Shown one piece after another: positions 26,581 to 34,390 of a stretch of DNA of 35,172 nt. Origin of the DNA: Actinomycetota bacterium (GTDB taxonomy: Bacteria > Actinomycetota > Actinomycetes > S36-B12 > CAIYMF01); the NCBI GenBank assembly GCA_009697815.1, contig WLRQ01000028.1, positions 1 to 35,172 of the forward strand, read 5' to 3'. Position numbers and translations under genes: made by a program. Under the pieces are notes generated by a model that was not told where the DNA came from, ran no database searches, and saw only the letters and a program-made list of their open reading frames with translations. The stretch's first letter is position 1; each line of letters opens with the position of its first letter.

Positions 26581-27819
26581 CTAGATGAGTACCCCGAGCA
26601 ATGCGTTCGCGAGATCGCGAATCAGCACCGCCGAGCCCTCGTCGCTGGCGGCGGGTGCGGACGCACGAGCATGGGTGGCCTCGGCCCAGCGATCAATGGC
26701 GGTTAAGGCCCCCGGCGCGTCGAGGTCGTCGGCAAGCCGGGCGCGCACCTCCGCGAGCACGTGGTCGGCCGGAGCCGGTGACGTTGATTGGAGTGCCAAG
26801 CGCCACGAGGCAAGCCGGGACTGCGCCTCGCCGAGGCCATCGGAAGTCCAGTCCCAGTCGACTCGGTAGTGATGAGCCAAGATCGCGAGCCGAACGGCAG
26901 CCGAGTCGATGCCAGCCGCTCGCAGCTTCGAGACGAACACGAGATTTCCCCGCGACTTACTCATCTTCTCGCCGTCGAGCCTGACCATCGCCGCATGCGT
27001 GTAGTGGCGGGCGAATGGCGACGTTCCGGTGGCCACCTGGGCCTCAGCGGCGCCCATCTCGTGGTGCGGGAAGGCGAGATCGCTGCCACCGCCCTGCACG
27101 TCGATCGGCGCCACGAGATGATCCAGAGCAATGGCAGAGCATTCGATGTGCCACCCGGGGCGCCCGCGACCGAACGGGCTCTCCCACGATGGATCACCCG
27201 GGCGTTCGAGAAGCCACAGCAGGCAGTCGAGTGGGTGCTCCTTGCCCGCGCGGTCGGGATCGCCTCCGCGCTCGGCGAAGATCTCGATCATCCGCTCCGG
27301 GGTGAGACCAGCGATCGATCCGAACCCGGGGTCGGAGTTAACCCGGAAGTAGAGGTCGCCCTCGAGGTCGTAGACGGCGCCCGCCGCCTGAAGTTGGTGG
27401 ATGTAACGGATCACCGCGGGGATCGACTCGACGGCACCGATGTAGTGGCGCGGAGGCATCACCTGCAGCGCGGTCATGTCCTCACGGAAGAGTTGGGTCT
27501 CGCGGTCACCCAGTGCCACCCAGTCATCGCCAGTTTCGAGGGCGCGGGCGAGCAGAGGGTCGTCGACATCAGTGATGTTCTGGACGTAATGAACCTCGTG
27601 CCCGGCATCGAGCCACACCCGCTGCACGAGATCGAACGCGACATAGGTGGCGGCATGCCCCATATGCGTGGCGTCGTAAGGCGTGATCCCGCAAACGTAG
27701 ATCTGGGCGATCGGTCCGGGAGCGGTGAGGCGTACTCCGCCTGTAGCAGTGTCGTGAAGCGACAGCGCTGGCCCCTGCCCGGGCAGGGACGGAACTAGGG
27801 GTGCTGGCCACGCGTGCAT
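26581..27819 (-). CDS. mshC: Cysteine:GlcN-Ins ligase of mycothiol synthesis
   Basis: MshC joins cysteine to glucosaminyl-inositol using ATP, the step that brings the thiol into mycothiol. It is a cysteinyl-tRNA-synthetase relative without the anticodon domain. The 412-residue product has [19 protein letters not shown] (41-59; Cys43 is a zinc ligand, and the HIGH-like segment is included), [19 protein letters not shown] and KMSKSRGN. The TPYDATH string separates MshC from CysS. The ATG follows TAGGAT by six bases, so it has its own leaderless promoter although it is last in the phosphomutase-DUF3090-SCO1664-mshC series. The other msh genes are not in the window. Confidence 0.95.
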   Translation of the reverse strand: MHAWPAPLVPSLPGQGPALSLHDTATGGVRLTAPGPIAQIYVCGITPYDATHMGHAATYVAFDLVQRVWLDAGHEVHYVQNITDVDDPLLARALETGDDWVALGDRETQLFREDMTALQVMPPRHYIGAVESIPAVIRYIHQLQAAGAVYDLEGDLYFRVNSDPGFGSIAGLTPERMIEIFAERGGDPDRAGKEHPLDCLLWLLERPGDPSWESPFGRGRPGWHIECSAIALDHLVAPIDVQGGGSDLAFPHHEMGAAEAQVATGTSPFARHYTHAAMVRLDGEKMSKSRGNLVFVSKLRAAGIDSAAVRLAILAHHYRVDWDWTSDGLGEAQSRLASWRLALQSTSPAPADHVLAEVRARLADDLDAPGALTAIDRWAEATHARASAPAASDEGSAVLIRDLANALLGVLI

Positions 27820-27825
27820 ATTGCG

Positions 27826-27831
27826 ATCCTA
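27826..27831 (-). promoter_or_regulatory. -10 element of mshC (TAGGAT), leaderless
   Basis: TAGGAT lies six bases before the ATG, in the 27-base gap after the SCO1664-family gene. Confidence 0.55.
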
Positions 27832-27846
27832 TGGGGCGTTCGCGGA

Positions 27847-28674
27847 TCAGAACGCAGGCCAGGGCAGCGAAGGCCAGCCGTCGCCCGGCAACGGGAAGCG
27901 GCCCTCGCGGAGAAGGTCAACGAGCCGTTGACGTGTGCGCGCGATTTCACGCCTGGTCAGCAGCAGCGAGAGTCGGCTGCCAAGATCGGCTGCCATCGCC
28001 TCGCGCAGTCGCGCGAGGTCGGTGAGATCCTCATCGCCCAGCGATTCCCCCGCCCAACCCCACAGGACCGTGCGCAGCTTGTCGTCCTCGCTGAAGGTGA
28101 CCCCGTGGTCGACCCCATAGGTAGCCGGCTCGGCAAGGGGCTGCACACGCCCATGCAGCACATGGCCACCCTTGCGATCCGCGTTGTTGACGATCGAGTC
28201 GAACACGCACATCCGACGCAGACTCACATCGTCCGCGTGAACCAGAGAAACCGGTCGACCGCCCGGTCCATGTGCTTCGACGACCTCGATCCAACCCTCG
28301 GGCACCTTGCCACGATCGACGACCTCAACAAGACCGGCCCCCGGCGCCATCTCGCCTCCGTCGGTGGGGGTTACCCACGCTTGGGCCATGCCCTGGCCGA
28401 ACGGGCCCTCCTCGCGCCAGGCGGTAGGGGGGACGATCTCCCAGCCCAGCGCGGCCGACACCTCGTAGGCAGCGACCTCCCGAAGGCCCAGTGTGGCGTC
28501 GGGAAAGTCCCACAAGGGCCGCTCTCCGGCAGTCGGCTTGTAGACACAAGTGATCTCGACGCCGTTCCATTCGGAGACAGCCAGCAGTGTGGCATTGCTG
28601 GCGTCGGCCATACGCGCCTGCACGGTGAGTTCACCCCGGGCGAGGACCTCGAGGAGGTCGTCAATGGACAGCAT
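27847..28674 (-). CDS. SCO1664-family protein (PI3/PI4-kinase-like fold)
   Basis: From the ATG at 28674 the product has 275 residues. Motifs are VYKPTAGERPLWDFP (conserved Lys), REVAAYEVSAALGW, RRMCVFDSIVNNADRKGGH and TYGVDHGVTF, the last two resembling the catalytic and metal-binding loops of PI3/4-kinase-like ATP-binding folds. The function is unknown; the family is nearly confined to actinobacteria and is usually next to DUF3090 and mshC, as here. A start at 28860 would overlap DUF3090 by more than 150 bases and add an unlikely N-terminus. No strong ribosome site precedes the chosen ATG, so its exact start is uncertain. Confidence 0.88.
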   Translation of the reverse strand: MLSIDDLLEVLARGELTVQARMADASNATLLAVSEWNGVEITCVYKPTAGERPLWDFPDATLGLREVAAYEVSAALGWEIVPPTAWREEGPFGQGMAQAWVTPTDGGEMAPGAGLVEVVDRGKVPEGWIEVVEAHGPGGRPVSLVHADDVSLRRMCVFDSIVNNADRKGGHVLHGRVQPLAEPATYGVDHGVTFSEDDKLRTVLWGWAGESLGDEDLTDLARLREAMAADLGSRLSLLLTRREIARTRQRLVDLLREGRFPLPGDGWPSLPWPAF

Positions 28675-28703
28675 GGAGGAAGGTTCCGGAATCGAGGGCG
28701 CTG

Positions 28704-29291
28704 TTAGCGTCGGTAACCGTTGGCACGAGGGCAGATATGACCCGTCGGCTCGAGCGGAAGATTGCAGAACGGACACGGAGGCCGACCCGCCGACACCACC
28801 GAGAGCGCTCGCTTGGCGAAGGCGCGGGCAGCGGCGCCGGTGAGACGAACACGAAGGCAATCAGGGCCGACAACGGAATCGGCCTCGAGCTCGGGCAGCT
28901 CGAGATCTTCGTCCGTCGCACCCTCGGACCCATCGACTTCGACAACAGCGTGGGCCTCGATGATCACCAGTTCGGAATCGCCATTCCAGCCGAGAGACAT
29001 GCCTCCGACTCGGAACTCCTCGGTGACCGGCGCCTCCAAAGGCGCGAGGTCTTCGCTGCCGAGAGGAGCAGACGCGGGAACCGCTGCCTCACCGACAGAT
29101 CGACGCACGACCTCGTCGAGGAGGCTCTCGACCCGTTCGGCGAGAACTCGCACCTGCTGCTTCTCCAAGGCGACGCTCACGATGCGCTGACCGTCTCGCG
29201 CCTGGAGGTAGAACTGACGTTCGCCGGGCTGGCCGACCGTGCCGGCGACGAATCGCTCGGGTTGCTCGAAGTCGAATACCTGGCGTGCCAC
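28704..29291 (-). CDS. DUF3090 family protein with C-terminal zinc ribbon
   Basis: The 195-residue protein starts MARQVFDFEQPERFVAGTVG and has RQFYLQARDG, VRLTGAAARAFAKRAL and a C-terminal zinc-ribbon signature CPFC...HIC (Cys173, Cys176, His185, Cys187). It matches the DUF3090 (YjbK/Rv2134c-type) family, of unknown role and typical of actinobacteria. It starts with GTG six bases after TAGGCT in the 21-base gap after the phosphomutase gene, so it probably has its own leaderless promoter as well as read-through. The SCO1664-family gene starts 29 bases after its stop. Confidence 0.9.
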   Translation of the reverse strand: MARQVFDFEQPERFVAGTVGQPGERQFYLQARDGQRIVSVALEKQQVRVLAERVESLLDEVVRRSVGEAAVPASAPLGSEDLAPLEAPVTEEFRVGGMSLGWNGDSELVIIEAHAVVEVDGSEGATDEDLELPELEADSVVGPDCLRVRLTGAAARAFAKRALSVVSAGRPPCPFCNLPLEPTGHICPRANGYRR

Positions 29292-29297
29292 GTTCCG

Positions 29298-29303
29298 AGC
29301 CTA
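29298..29303 (-). promoter_or_regulatory. -10 element of the DUF3090 gene (TAGGCT), leaderless
   Basis: TAGGCT, CGGAAC, then GTG; it lies inside the operon gap. Confidence 0.55.
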
Positions 29304-29312
29304 TCTTGAGCC

Positions 29313-30044
29313 TCAGGCCCCCGCGCCCCCACCGACCGCGGCGTCTGAGGAGGGCCCACGGCGACGAGCACTCGCCCTGCTCGCACCCCGTTTGGGGGCC
29401 GGGGGAATCAGCCCGGCGATATCACCGCCGGTGTCGTTGACCCGCACGACGAATGGTCGCAGTTCGGTGTAACGGATCACCGTGACCGAGCACGGGTCGA
29501 TCGAGATGCGCTGGAAGGCGTCGAGGTGCATGCCGAGGGCGTCGGCGGTGATCGCCTTGATGACGTCGCCGTGCGAGACCACGGCGAAAACGACGTCGGG
29601 GCCGTGCTCGGATGTCAGCCTTGTGTTCCACTCGCGCACGGCGTTGACGGAGCGAGAGGACATGTCGGCGAGGGATTCACCCTCGGGGCCGGGGAAGATC
29701 GCGGCACTGGGATGTGCCTGCACGACCTTCCACATGGGCTCCTTGGCGAGCTCCTTGAGTGGCCGGTTCGTCCAGTCGCCGTAGCGGCACTCGCCGACCC
29801 TGTCGTCGAGGTGAAGTGTCGGCCGCGGCTCCCGCTCAGCGAGCAGGTACTCCGCGGTCTCCCTGGTGCGTTCGAGCGGGCTCGTGATCACTGCGGCCAG
29901 CGGTACGGGACGCAGCCGCCCGCCCACGGCCTGCGCCTGCTCTCGGCCCTTGTCGTCCAGGGTGATTCCCGGAGTCCAGCCGGCCAGCACTCCGGTGGCA
30001 TTGGCCGCAGTGCGGCCGTGCCTGAGCAGGATGACGGTTGCCAC
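29313..30044 (-). CDS. Histidine-phosphatase-superfamily enzyme, MSMEG_4193 type
   Basis: The 243-residue protein has the phosphatase/mutase motif LLRHGRT (His9 is phosphorylated in the family), an SPLERTRETAEYL segment with a conserved Arg, and the second catalytic His in VFAVVSHGD. It belongs to the actinobacterial MSMEG_4193 group annotated as putative phosphomutase; its substrate is unknown and phosphatase activity is more likely than mutase. The C-terminal tail is basic and Ala/Gly-rich. GTG start, six bases after TAAGGT. It lies in the conserved order uppP, phosphomutase, DUF3090, SCO1664, mshC. Confidence 0.9.
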   Translation of the reverse strand: MATVILLRHGRTAANATGVLAGWTPGITLDDKGREQAQAVGGRLRPVPLAAVITSPLERTRETAEYLLAEREPRPTLHLDDRVGECRYGDWTNRPLKELAKEPMWKVVQAHPSAAIFPGPEGESLADMSSRSVNAVREWNTRLTSEHGPDVVFAVVSHGDVIKAITADALGMHLDAFQRISIDPCSVTVIRYTELRPFVVRVNDTGGDIAGLIPPAPKRGASRASARRRGPSSDAAVGGGAGA

Positions 30045-30050
30045 AGTGCG

Positions 30051-30056
30051 ACCTTA
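30051..30056 (-). promoter_or_regulatory. -10 element of the phosphomutase gene (TAAGGT), leaderless
   Basis: TAAGGT lies exactly six bases before the GTG, in the 50-base gap after uppP. Confidence 0.5.
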
Positions 30057-30094
30057 CGACGTTCTGCTGATCACGGCCGACCTGAACATGGCGA

Positions 30095-30916
30095 TCACGT
30101 CGCGGCGAGGACACCGCTGTAGACGAGCGCGAGCACCAGAACCCCGAGCCCCACGCGGTAGATAGCGAACACGGCCATCGAGTGGCGGGTGAGCCAGCGA
30201 AGCAACCAGGCGATCGAGGCATAGCCCACGACGAAGGCGACCACCGTGGCAAGGATCGTGGGGCCCCAACCCGGAACGCCGGCATCTCCGAGCTTGCGGG
30301 CCTCGAACAAGCCGGAAAGCACCACCGCGGGAACCGACAGCAGGAAAGAGAACCGCGCCGCGGCCTCACGGCTGTATCCCATTGCGCGACCGGCCGTAAT
30401 GGTGGCACCGGAACGCGACACCCCGGGAATGAGCGCGAGCGCCTGGGCTAGGCCGTAGAAGAGTCCATCGCGGAGGCCGATGTCCTCGGTGGCCTTGCGC
30501 TGAGGAAGGGCGCGGTCGACGAGCCAGAGGACGATGCCGAAGACGATCAGAACCCAGCCGATGATCCGCAGGTCTCGGGCGGCGGTCTCGATGGAGTCCT
30601 TGAACACCAGGCCCAGCACCGCAATGGGGACTGTGCCCAGGCCGATGTACCAGCCCATGCGGGCGTCGAGGGTTCCGCGAAGGCGAGGTGTCCACAGCGA
30701 TCGAGCCCAGGTGCCGATGATCCGCACGATGTCGCGCCAGAAGAACACCAGCACCGCCGCCATGGTGCCGAGTTGACACACCGCGGTGAACGCGGCTCCG
30801 GGGTCGTCCCAGCCGAAGAGCGCGGGGAGGATCCGCAGGTGCGCGGTCGAGGAGATGGGCAGGAACTCGGTGAGCCCCTGTGCGATGCCCAGAATGATCG
30901 CTTCGAAGTAGTTCAC
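30095..30916 (-). CDS. uppP: Undecaprenyl-diphosphatase
   Basis: UppP (BacA) dephosphorylates undecaprenyl pyrophosphate at the membrane so the lipid carrier of peptidoglycan precursors can be reused. The 273-residue polytopic protein has both family motifs: GIAQGLTEFLPISSTAHL (10-27, Glu17) and ALIPGVSRSGATI (with the conserved Ser-Arg-Ser). It has about seven or eight hydrophobic segments. The GTG start overlaps the stop of the preceding F420-type oxidoreductase gene by four bases (GTGA), so they are translationally coupled. It is common for this gene to sit next to the phosphomutase-mshC cluster in actinobacteria. Confidence 0.95.
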   Translation of the reverse strand: MNYFEAIILGIAQGLTEFLPISSTAHLRILPALFGWDDPGAAFTAVCQLGTMAAVLVFFWRDIVRIIGTWARSLWTPRLRGTLDARMGWYIGLGTVPIAVLGLVFKDSIETAARDLRIIGWVLIVFGIVLWLVDRALPQRKATEDIGLRDGLFYGLAQALALIPGVSRSGATITAGRAMGYSREAAARFSFLLSVPAVVLSGLFEARKLGDAGVPGWGPTILATVVAFVVGYASIAWLLRWLTRHSMAVFAIYRVGLGVLVLALVYSGVLAAT

Positions 30917-31995
30917 GCGCGCCCCTCACCCAGCCCCGAGGCGTCGAGCACCTCAACCATCGTGCGCAGTGTTGCGATCCGCTCGGCGAGCGAACCGTCG
31001 TACGTGGTCACGGTCAGCGTGGTGACGCCGGCGTCGGCGTAGGCGCGCAGCCGCTCCTGAACCCGCGCTGGCGGACCGATCAGCGCCGTGCGGTCGATGA
31101 ACTCCAGTGGCACGGCTGCGGCAGCGCCGTCGTAGTCGCGTGCGAGATACCTCTCCTGCACCTCGGCGGCCGCGGCGTCATACCCCATACGAGTGACGAG
31201 CTGGTTGTAGAAGTTCGACTCGCGAGAGCCCATGCCGCCGATGTAGAGAGCGCTATAGGGCCGCACCACCGCAGCACAAGCCTCAACATCGTCGCCGAAG
31301 ACGACGGGCACCGCGGGGACGACGTCGAACCCGTCCATCGTCCGCCCGACAAGCGCCCGTCCCCGGGCGATTGCGGCCAACTGGTCGGCCGCGTATTCGG
31401 GCGAGAAGAAGATCCCCAGCCAGCCATCGGCGATCTCACCGGTGAGCTCGAGGTTCTTCGGGCCGATAGCGGCAATGTAGATCGGGATGTGCTCGCGCAC
31501 CGGGTGCACGGTGAGGGTCAGGGCCTTGCCGGGACCGTCCGGCAGAGGCAGGGTGAAGAACTCACCGTCGAACTGCACCTTCTGACGTGCCAGGGCCATG
31601 CGCACGATCGCGACGTACTCGCGGGTGCGGGCCAAGGGCTTGGTGAAGCGGACACCATGCCAGCCCTCGGACACCTGCGGGCCCGATACACCGAGCCCGA
31701 GGCGGAAGCGTCCCCCCGAGAGTGCGTCAAGGGTCGCGGCTGTCATCGCAGTGTTGGCCGGGGAACGTCCCGGGATCTGGAAGATCGCGGAGCCGACATC
31801 GATACGCTCAGTCTTGGCCGCTACCCAGGTGAGGACGGTGGCGGCGTCCGATCCGTAGGCCTCTGCCGCCCAGCACACGGCGTAGCCAAGACGGTCTGCC
31901 TCACGTGCGAGTTCGAGGTTGTCGGCATCGTTGTCGCCACCCCAATAGCCAAGGTTGATACCGAGTCTCACAAGACCGTCCGCTTCACTAGTCAC
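30913..31995 (-). CDS. LLM-class F420-dependent oxidoreductase
   Basis: The 360-residue protein has RLGINLGYWGGDNDADNLELAREADRLG split over the first beta strands, an AEAYGSDAATVLTWVAA block, the VGSAIFQIPGRSPANTAMTAATLD motif and RFRLGLGVSGPQVSEGWHG; these are typical of the F420-using actinobacterial subgroup. The substrate is unknown. Two GTG starts are possible: 31995 (used here) and 31971, which would begin with RLGINLGYWG as in most relatives. A TAGGCT at 32029-32034 predicts a transcript start near 32022. The end of the gene overlaps uppP. The gene diverges from an aldo/keto reductase across a symmetric promoter region. Confidence 0.88.
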   Translation of the reverse strand: MTSEADGLVRLGINLGYWGGDNDADNLELAREADRLGYAVCWAAEAYGSDAATVLTWVAAKTERIDVGSAIFQIPGRSPANTAMTAATLDALSGGRFRLGLGVSGPQVSEGWHGVRFTKPLARTREYVAIVRMALARQKVQFDGEFFTLPLPDGPGKALTLTVHPVREHIPIYIAAIGPKNLELTGEIADGWLGIFFSPEYAADQLAAIARGRALVGRTMDGFDVVPAVPVVFGDDVEACAAVVRPYSALYIGGMGSRESNFYNQLVTRMGYDAAAAEVQERYLARDYDGAAAAVPLEFIDRTALIGPPARVQERLRAYADAGVTTLTVTTYDGSLAERIATLRTMVEVLDASGLGEGRA

Positions 31996-32028
31996 CGATA
32001 CAGGACGCTGTCGTCCGACTCCGGGACG

Positions 32029-32034
32029 AGCCTA
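32029..32034 (-). promoter_or_regulatory. -10 element of the F420-type oxidoreductase (TAGGCT)
   Basis: TAGGCT on the minus strand, the mirror image of the divergent hexamer at 32060-32065. A leader of about 26 bases would result. Confidence 0.45.
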
Positions 32035-32039
32035 ACGGC

Positions 32040-32053
32040 CCGGACGGGTCCGG
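32040..32053. promoter_or_regulatory. 6+2+6 palindrome midway between divergent promoters
   Basis: CCGGAC-GG-GTCCGG is centred at 32046.5, within half a base of the midpoint of the two TAGGCT elements, so a bound dimer would cover the upstream promoter region on both sides. Confidence 0.45.
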
Positions 32054-32059
32054 CGCGGC

Positions 32060-32065
32060 TAGGCT
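32060..32065 (+). promoter_or_regulatory. -10 element of the aldo/keto reductase (TAGGCT), leaderless
   Basis: TAGGCT is seven bases before the ATG; AGGA within the spacer could also act as a weak ribosome site if transcription starts further upstream. Confidence 0.5.
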
Positions 32066-32072
32066 CAGGAAC

Positions 32073-33050
32073 ATGGAGCAGCGTCCCCTCGGCAGGTCGG
32101 GCCTGCTCGTGTCGCGCCTGGCGCTCGGGACCATGACGTGGGGACGCGACACCGACCAGCACGAGGCCCGAGATCAACTGCTCGCGTTCGTCGAGATGGG
32201 CGGCACGCTCATCGACACCGCCGACGTCTACGCCGACGGAATGTCGGAAGAGATCGTCGGCATGCTCGTCCCCGAAATCGGCCGTGACTCACTCGTGATT
32301 GCCACCAAGGCTGTCTCCAAGCCCGGCAGCGCACGACGATTCGACGCCTCGCGTGGCCACCTGCTCCGCGCACTCGACGCCTCACTCACCAGACTCGGGG
32401 TCGACTACATCGACCTCTGGCAGCTCCATGCGTGGGACCCTGCGACGCCGTACGAGGAGACCCTGTCGGCCGTTGACGTCGCAGTGGCCTCGGGCAAGGT
32501 CCGCTACGCGGGAATCAGCAACTACAACGGATGGCAGACCGCGAAGGCCGCGGCCATGCAAACCTCGCGACCGGGTGCGGCCCAATTTGTGTCCACCCAG
32601 GTCGAGTACTCCCTGCTAGAGCGCGGAGTCGAACGCGAGGTCGTGGGTGCCGCGGCCGATGCCGGACTTGGGCTACTCCCGTGGTCGCCGCTTGGTCGCG
32701 GCGTGCTCACCGGCAAGTACCGGAATGGCACTCCCGCCGACTCCCGCGCCGCGTCGTCGCACTTCGGATCGTTCATCTCCCCTTATCTCGGTGACGACTC
32801 CCGCCGGGTGGTCGATGCCCTCTGCACAGCGGCCGAGGGCCTGGGAGTATCACCTCTCGAGGTGGCGCTTGCATGGGTGCGCGACCGGCCCGGGGTCGTG
32901 GCACCGATCATCGGCTCACGCACGGCCGCTCAGCTGCGCGGCGCCCTGACCGTCGAAGAGCTCACCCTGCCCGACGAGATCGTCAATGCGCTCGACGAGG
33001 TGTCGGCCCCTGCCCTGGGCTACCCCGACCACGGCTGGAACCAGATCTGA
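32073..33050 (+). CDS. Aldo/keto reductase
   Basis: The 325-residue protein is a TIM-barrel NADPH-dependent oxidoreductase of the aldo/keto reductase superfamily. The catalytic tetrad is intact: Asp48 (LIDTADVY), Tyr53, Lys79 (VIATKA) and His119 (LWQLHAWD). GISNYNGWQ and the C-terminal PIIGSRTAAQL segment bind the cofactor. The physiological substrate is unknown. The next gene starts four bases before its stop or shortly after, so the two are probably coupled. Confidence 0.93.
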   Translation: MEQRPLGRSGLLVSRLALGTMTWGRDTDQHEARDQLLAFVEMGGTLIDTADVYADGMSEEIVGMLVPEIGRDSLVIATKAVSKPGSARRFDASRGHLLRALDASLTRLGVDYIDLWQLHAWDPATPYEETLSAVDVAVASGKVRYAGISNYNGWQTAKAAAMQTSRPGAAQFVSTQVEYSLLERGVEREVVGAAADAGLGLLPWSPLGRGVLTGKYRNGTPADSRAASSHFGSFISPYLGDDSRRVVDALCTAAEGLGVSPLEVALAWVRDRPGVVAPIIGSRTAAQLRGALTVEELTLPDEIVNALDEVSAPALGYPDHGWNQI

Positions 33051-34063
33051 ATTCCGTCGTCGACCTGCTCACCGCCGCCGCCCGCGCCGGTCACACCGTG
33101 CTGCCCCGCGACGTCATCAGGCGCACCTGCACCGCCTCCGACATTGATCTCGCTGTCGCTGAGGGATCGGCGGTCGAGGTCGAATGGGATGGCTCACCCG
33201 CGTGGGCGCTCACCGAGATCGCTGAGGTCGAGGAACTGCTCGCAGACGGGCTCCTGGCCCTCGCGGCAGAGAACCGACTCGCCGTTGTCGTCGGGCCCGA
33301 GGCCCGTGGACGTGCGGAGGCGTTGCAGCGGGCCCTCGGTGACGGAGTCGTCCCCGTCATCCTCGACGATGCCCACCTCGTCGGTCTCGATGCGGCGATG
33401 GCCGCCGTCGAGGATCTTCCTGAGGACTCGGTGCTCGCGATCAGCCTCGACAGCGCGCTGCCGCTGGCTGCCGTCACCGGGGCCGTGGCTCTCGACCTCG
33501 CCGCGTCGGCCGTCTGCCCCGTTCTGCGCGCCGAGACCGGACGCGACACCAATGCCCTGGCGGCCGCCCGTCGCGAGGTCGCGGGTGGACGTTGGCTCTC
33601 GCCCCCGACCGGATCCGATGACAGGTCTCTGGTGGTCGTCGCGGCCTCATCTCCCGAGGAGGCGCTCGTCCGCGTCTCACAACTGATCTCGACCTCGATC
33701 CCCCGCGCTTTCGGGCACTCGGGTGCAGCGGTCGCGGTGCTCGCCCTGGACGAGGCCGGGCCCGTCGGAGTAGAGGCGGTCCGAGGGATGCTGCTCGGCC
33801 TCGACGCGGCGGGAGACGGCCCCGACGTCGGGCTACTGGGCGACCTCACCGATCGGCGATGGCCCGCGGTGATCCTGCTCCTGCCCGGGGTCGTCTCCCC
33901 GGCGCTGACACGTGCTGCTCTCTATGCCGGGCTCCGGGCGGGAGTCGACCACGTGTCGATCGTCCACGGTTTCGGACCCGCGGCCCAAGCCCTCGCCGAC
34001 GTTATCGCGGCCACGAACGATCGGCCGCGTCGTACTCGCCTCGCCGAACTTCTGCGCACATGA
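33047..34063 (+). CDS. Degenerate RecD-helicase-like protein lacking its helix-hairpin-helix domain
   Basis: The frame resembles the C-terminal part of the long actinobacterial helix-hairpin-helix proteins that normally lie between aldo/keto reductase and DUF5703. Shared segments, from memory, are RAGHTVLPRDVIRR, LAVAEGSAVEVE, CPVLRAETGR, PRAFGHSGAAVAV, WPAVILLLPGVVSPALTRAALYAGLR and VSIVHGFG. The N-terminal helix-hairpin-helix domain is absent. The Walker A position reads VVGPEARGRAEAL without Gly-Lys-Thr/Ser, so ATP binding is unlikely; ILDDAH resembles a Walker B. The coding similarity begins immediately at the reductase stop, where the only in-frame candidate is CTG at 33047 (CTGA overlap); GTG at 33098 or an ATG at 32873 inside the reductase are alternatives. 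Function unknown. The start is uncertain. Confidence 0.72.
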   Translation: MNSVVDLLTAAARAGHTVLPRDVIRRTCTASDIDLAVAEGSAVEVEWDGSPAWALTEIAEVEELLADGLLALAAENRLAVVVGPEARGRAEALQRALGDGVVPVILDDAHLVGLDAAMAAVEDLPEDSVLAISLDSALPLAAVTGAVALDLAASAVCPVLRAETGRDTNALAAARREVAGGRWLSPPTGSDDRSLVVVAASSPEEALVRVSQLISTSIPRAFGHSGAAVAVLALDEAGPVGVEAVRGMLLGLDAAGDGPDVGLLGDLTDRRWPAVILLLPGVVSPALTRAALYAGLRAGVDHVSIVHGFGPAAQALADVIAATNDRPRRTRLAELLRT

Positions 34064-34116
34064 CACGCTCGCTTGGCTCTGCCGGATCACCCCCGGCGCG
34101 GCGCACAATGGGTGCC

Positions 34117-34317
34117 ATGCCGCCAACTCGGGCGTCCACCTGGGAGTACCGCGAGATCCACCTTCCGCGAGGAACTGCGCGCGATGCCGCCAGATCGGCC
34201 CTCACCGAGCTTGCCGAGCACGGCTCCTGGGAGCTCGCCCGTCTCCGCCTCTACCCCGATGGACGACGCCGGGTGTGGTTGCGGCGCAAGATATTGCGAG
34301 CCGTGCGCACCGCGTGA
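34117..34317 (+). CDS. DUF5703 family small protein
   Basis: The 66-residue protein (starting MPPTRASTWEYREIHLPRG) matches the DUF5703 family, small actinobacterial proteins with the pattern W-E-Y-R-E...PRG and WELARLRLYPDGRRRVWLRRKILR at the end. The function is unknown. The C-terminus is strongly basic. Alternative starts exist at 34108; a longer reading to 33859 overlaps the preceding gene and is rejected. CACAAT seven bases before the ATG is only a loose -10 match. It follows the degenerate-helicase gene by 53 bases. Confidence 0.8.
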   Translation: MPPTRASTWEYREIHLPRGTARDAARSALTELAEHGSWELARLRLYPDGRRRVWLRRKILRAVRTA

Positions 34318-34390
34318 GGCCGTCGCCACAACCCTGAACCCCGCGCCCGGCATCTGAGATCTGACAGGGCGCGAGATCCCTCAGCGTCGG

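Noticed and set aside
28675..28860. Longer start for the SCO1664-family gene
   Set aside because: It overlaps DUF3090 over most of its zinc ribbon, in another frame.
32873..33046. ATG at 32873 as start of the helicase-like gene
   Set aside because: It lies inside the aldo/keto reductase; the added residues are Arg/Pro-rich shadow sequence.
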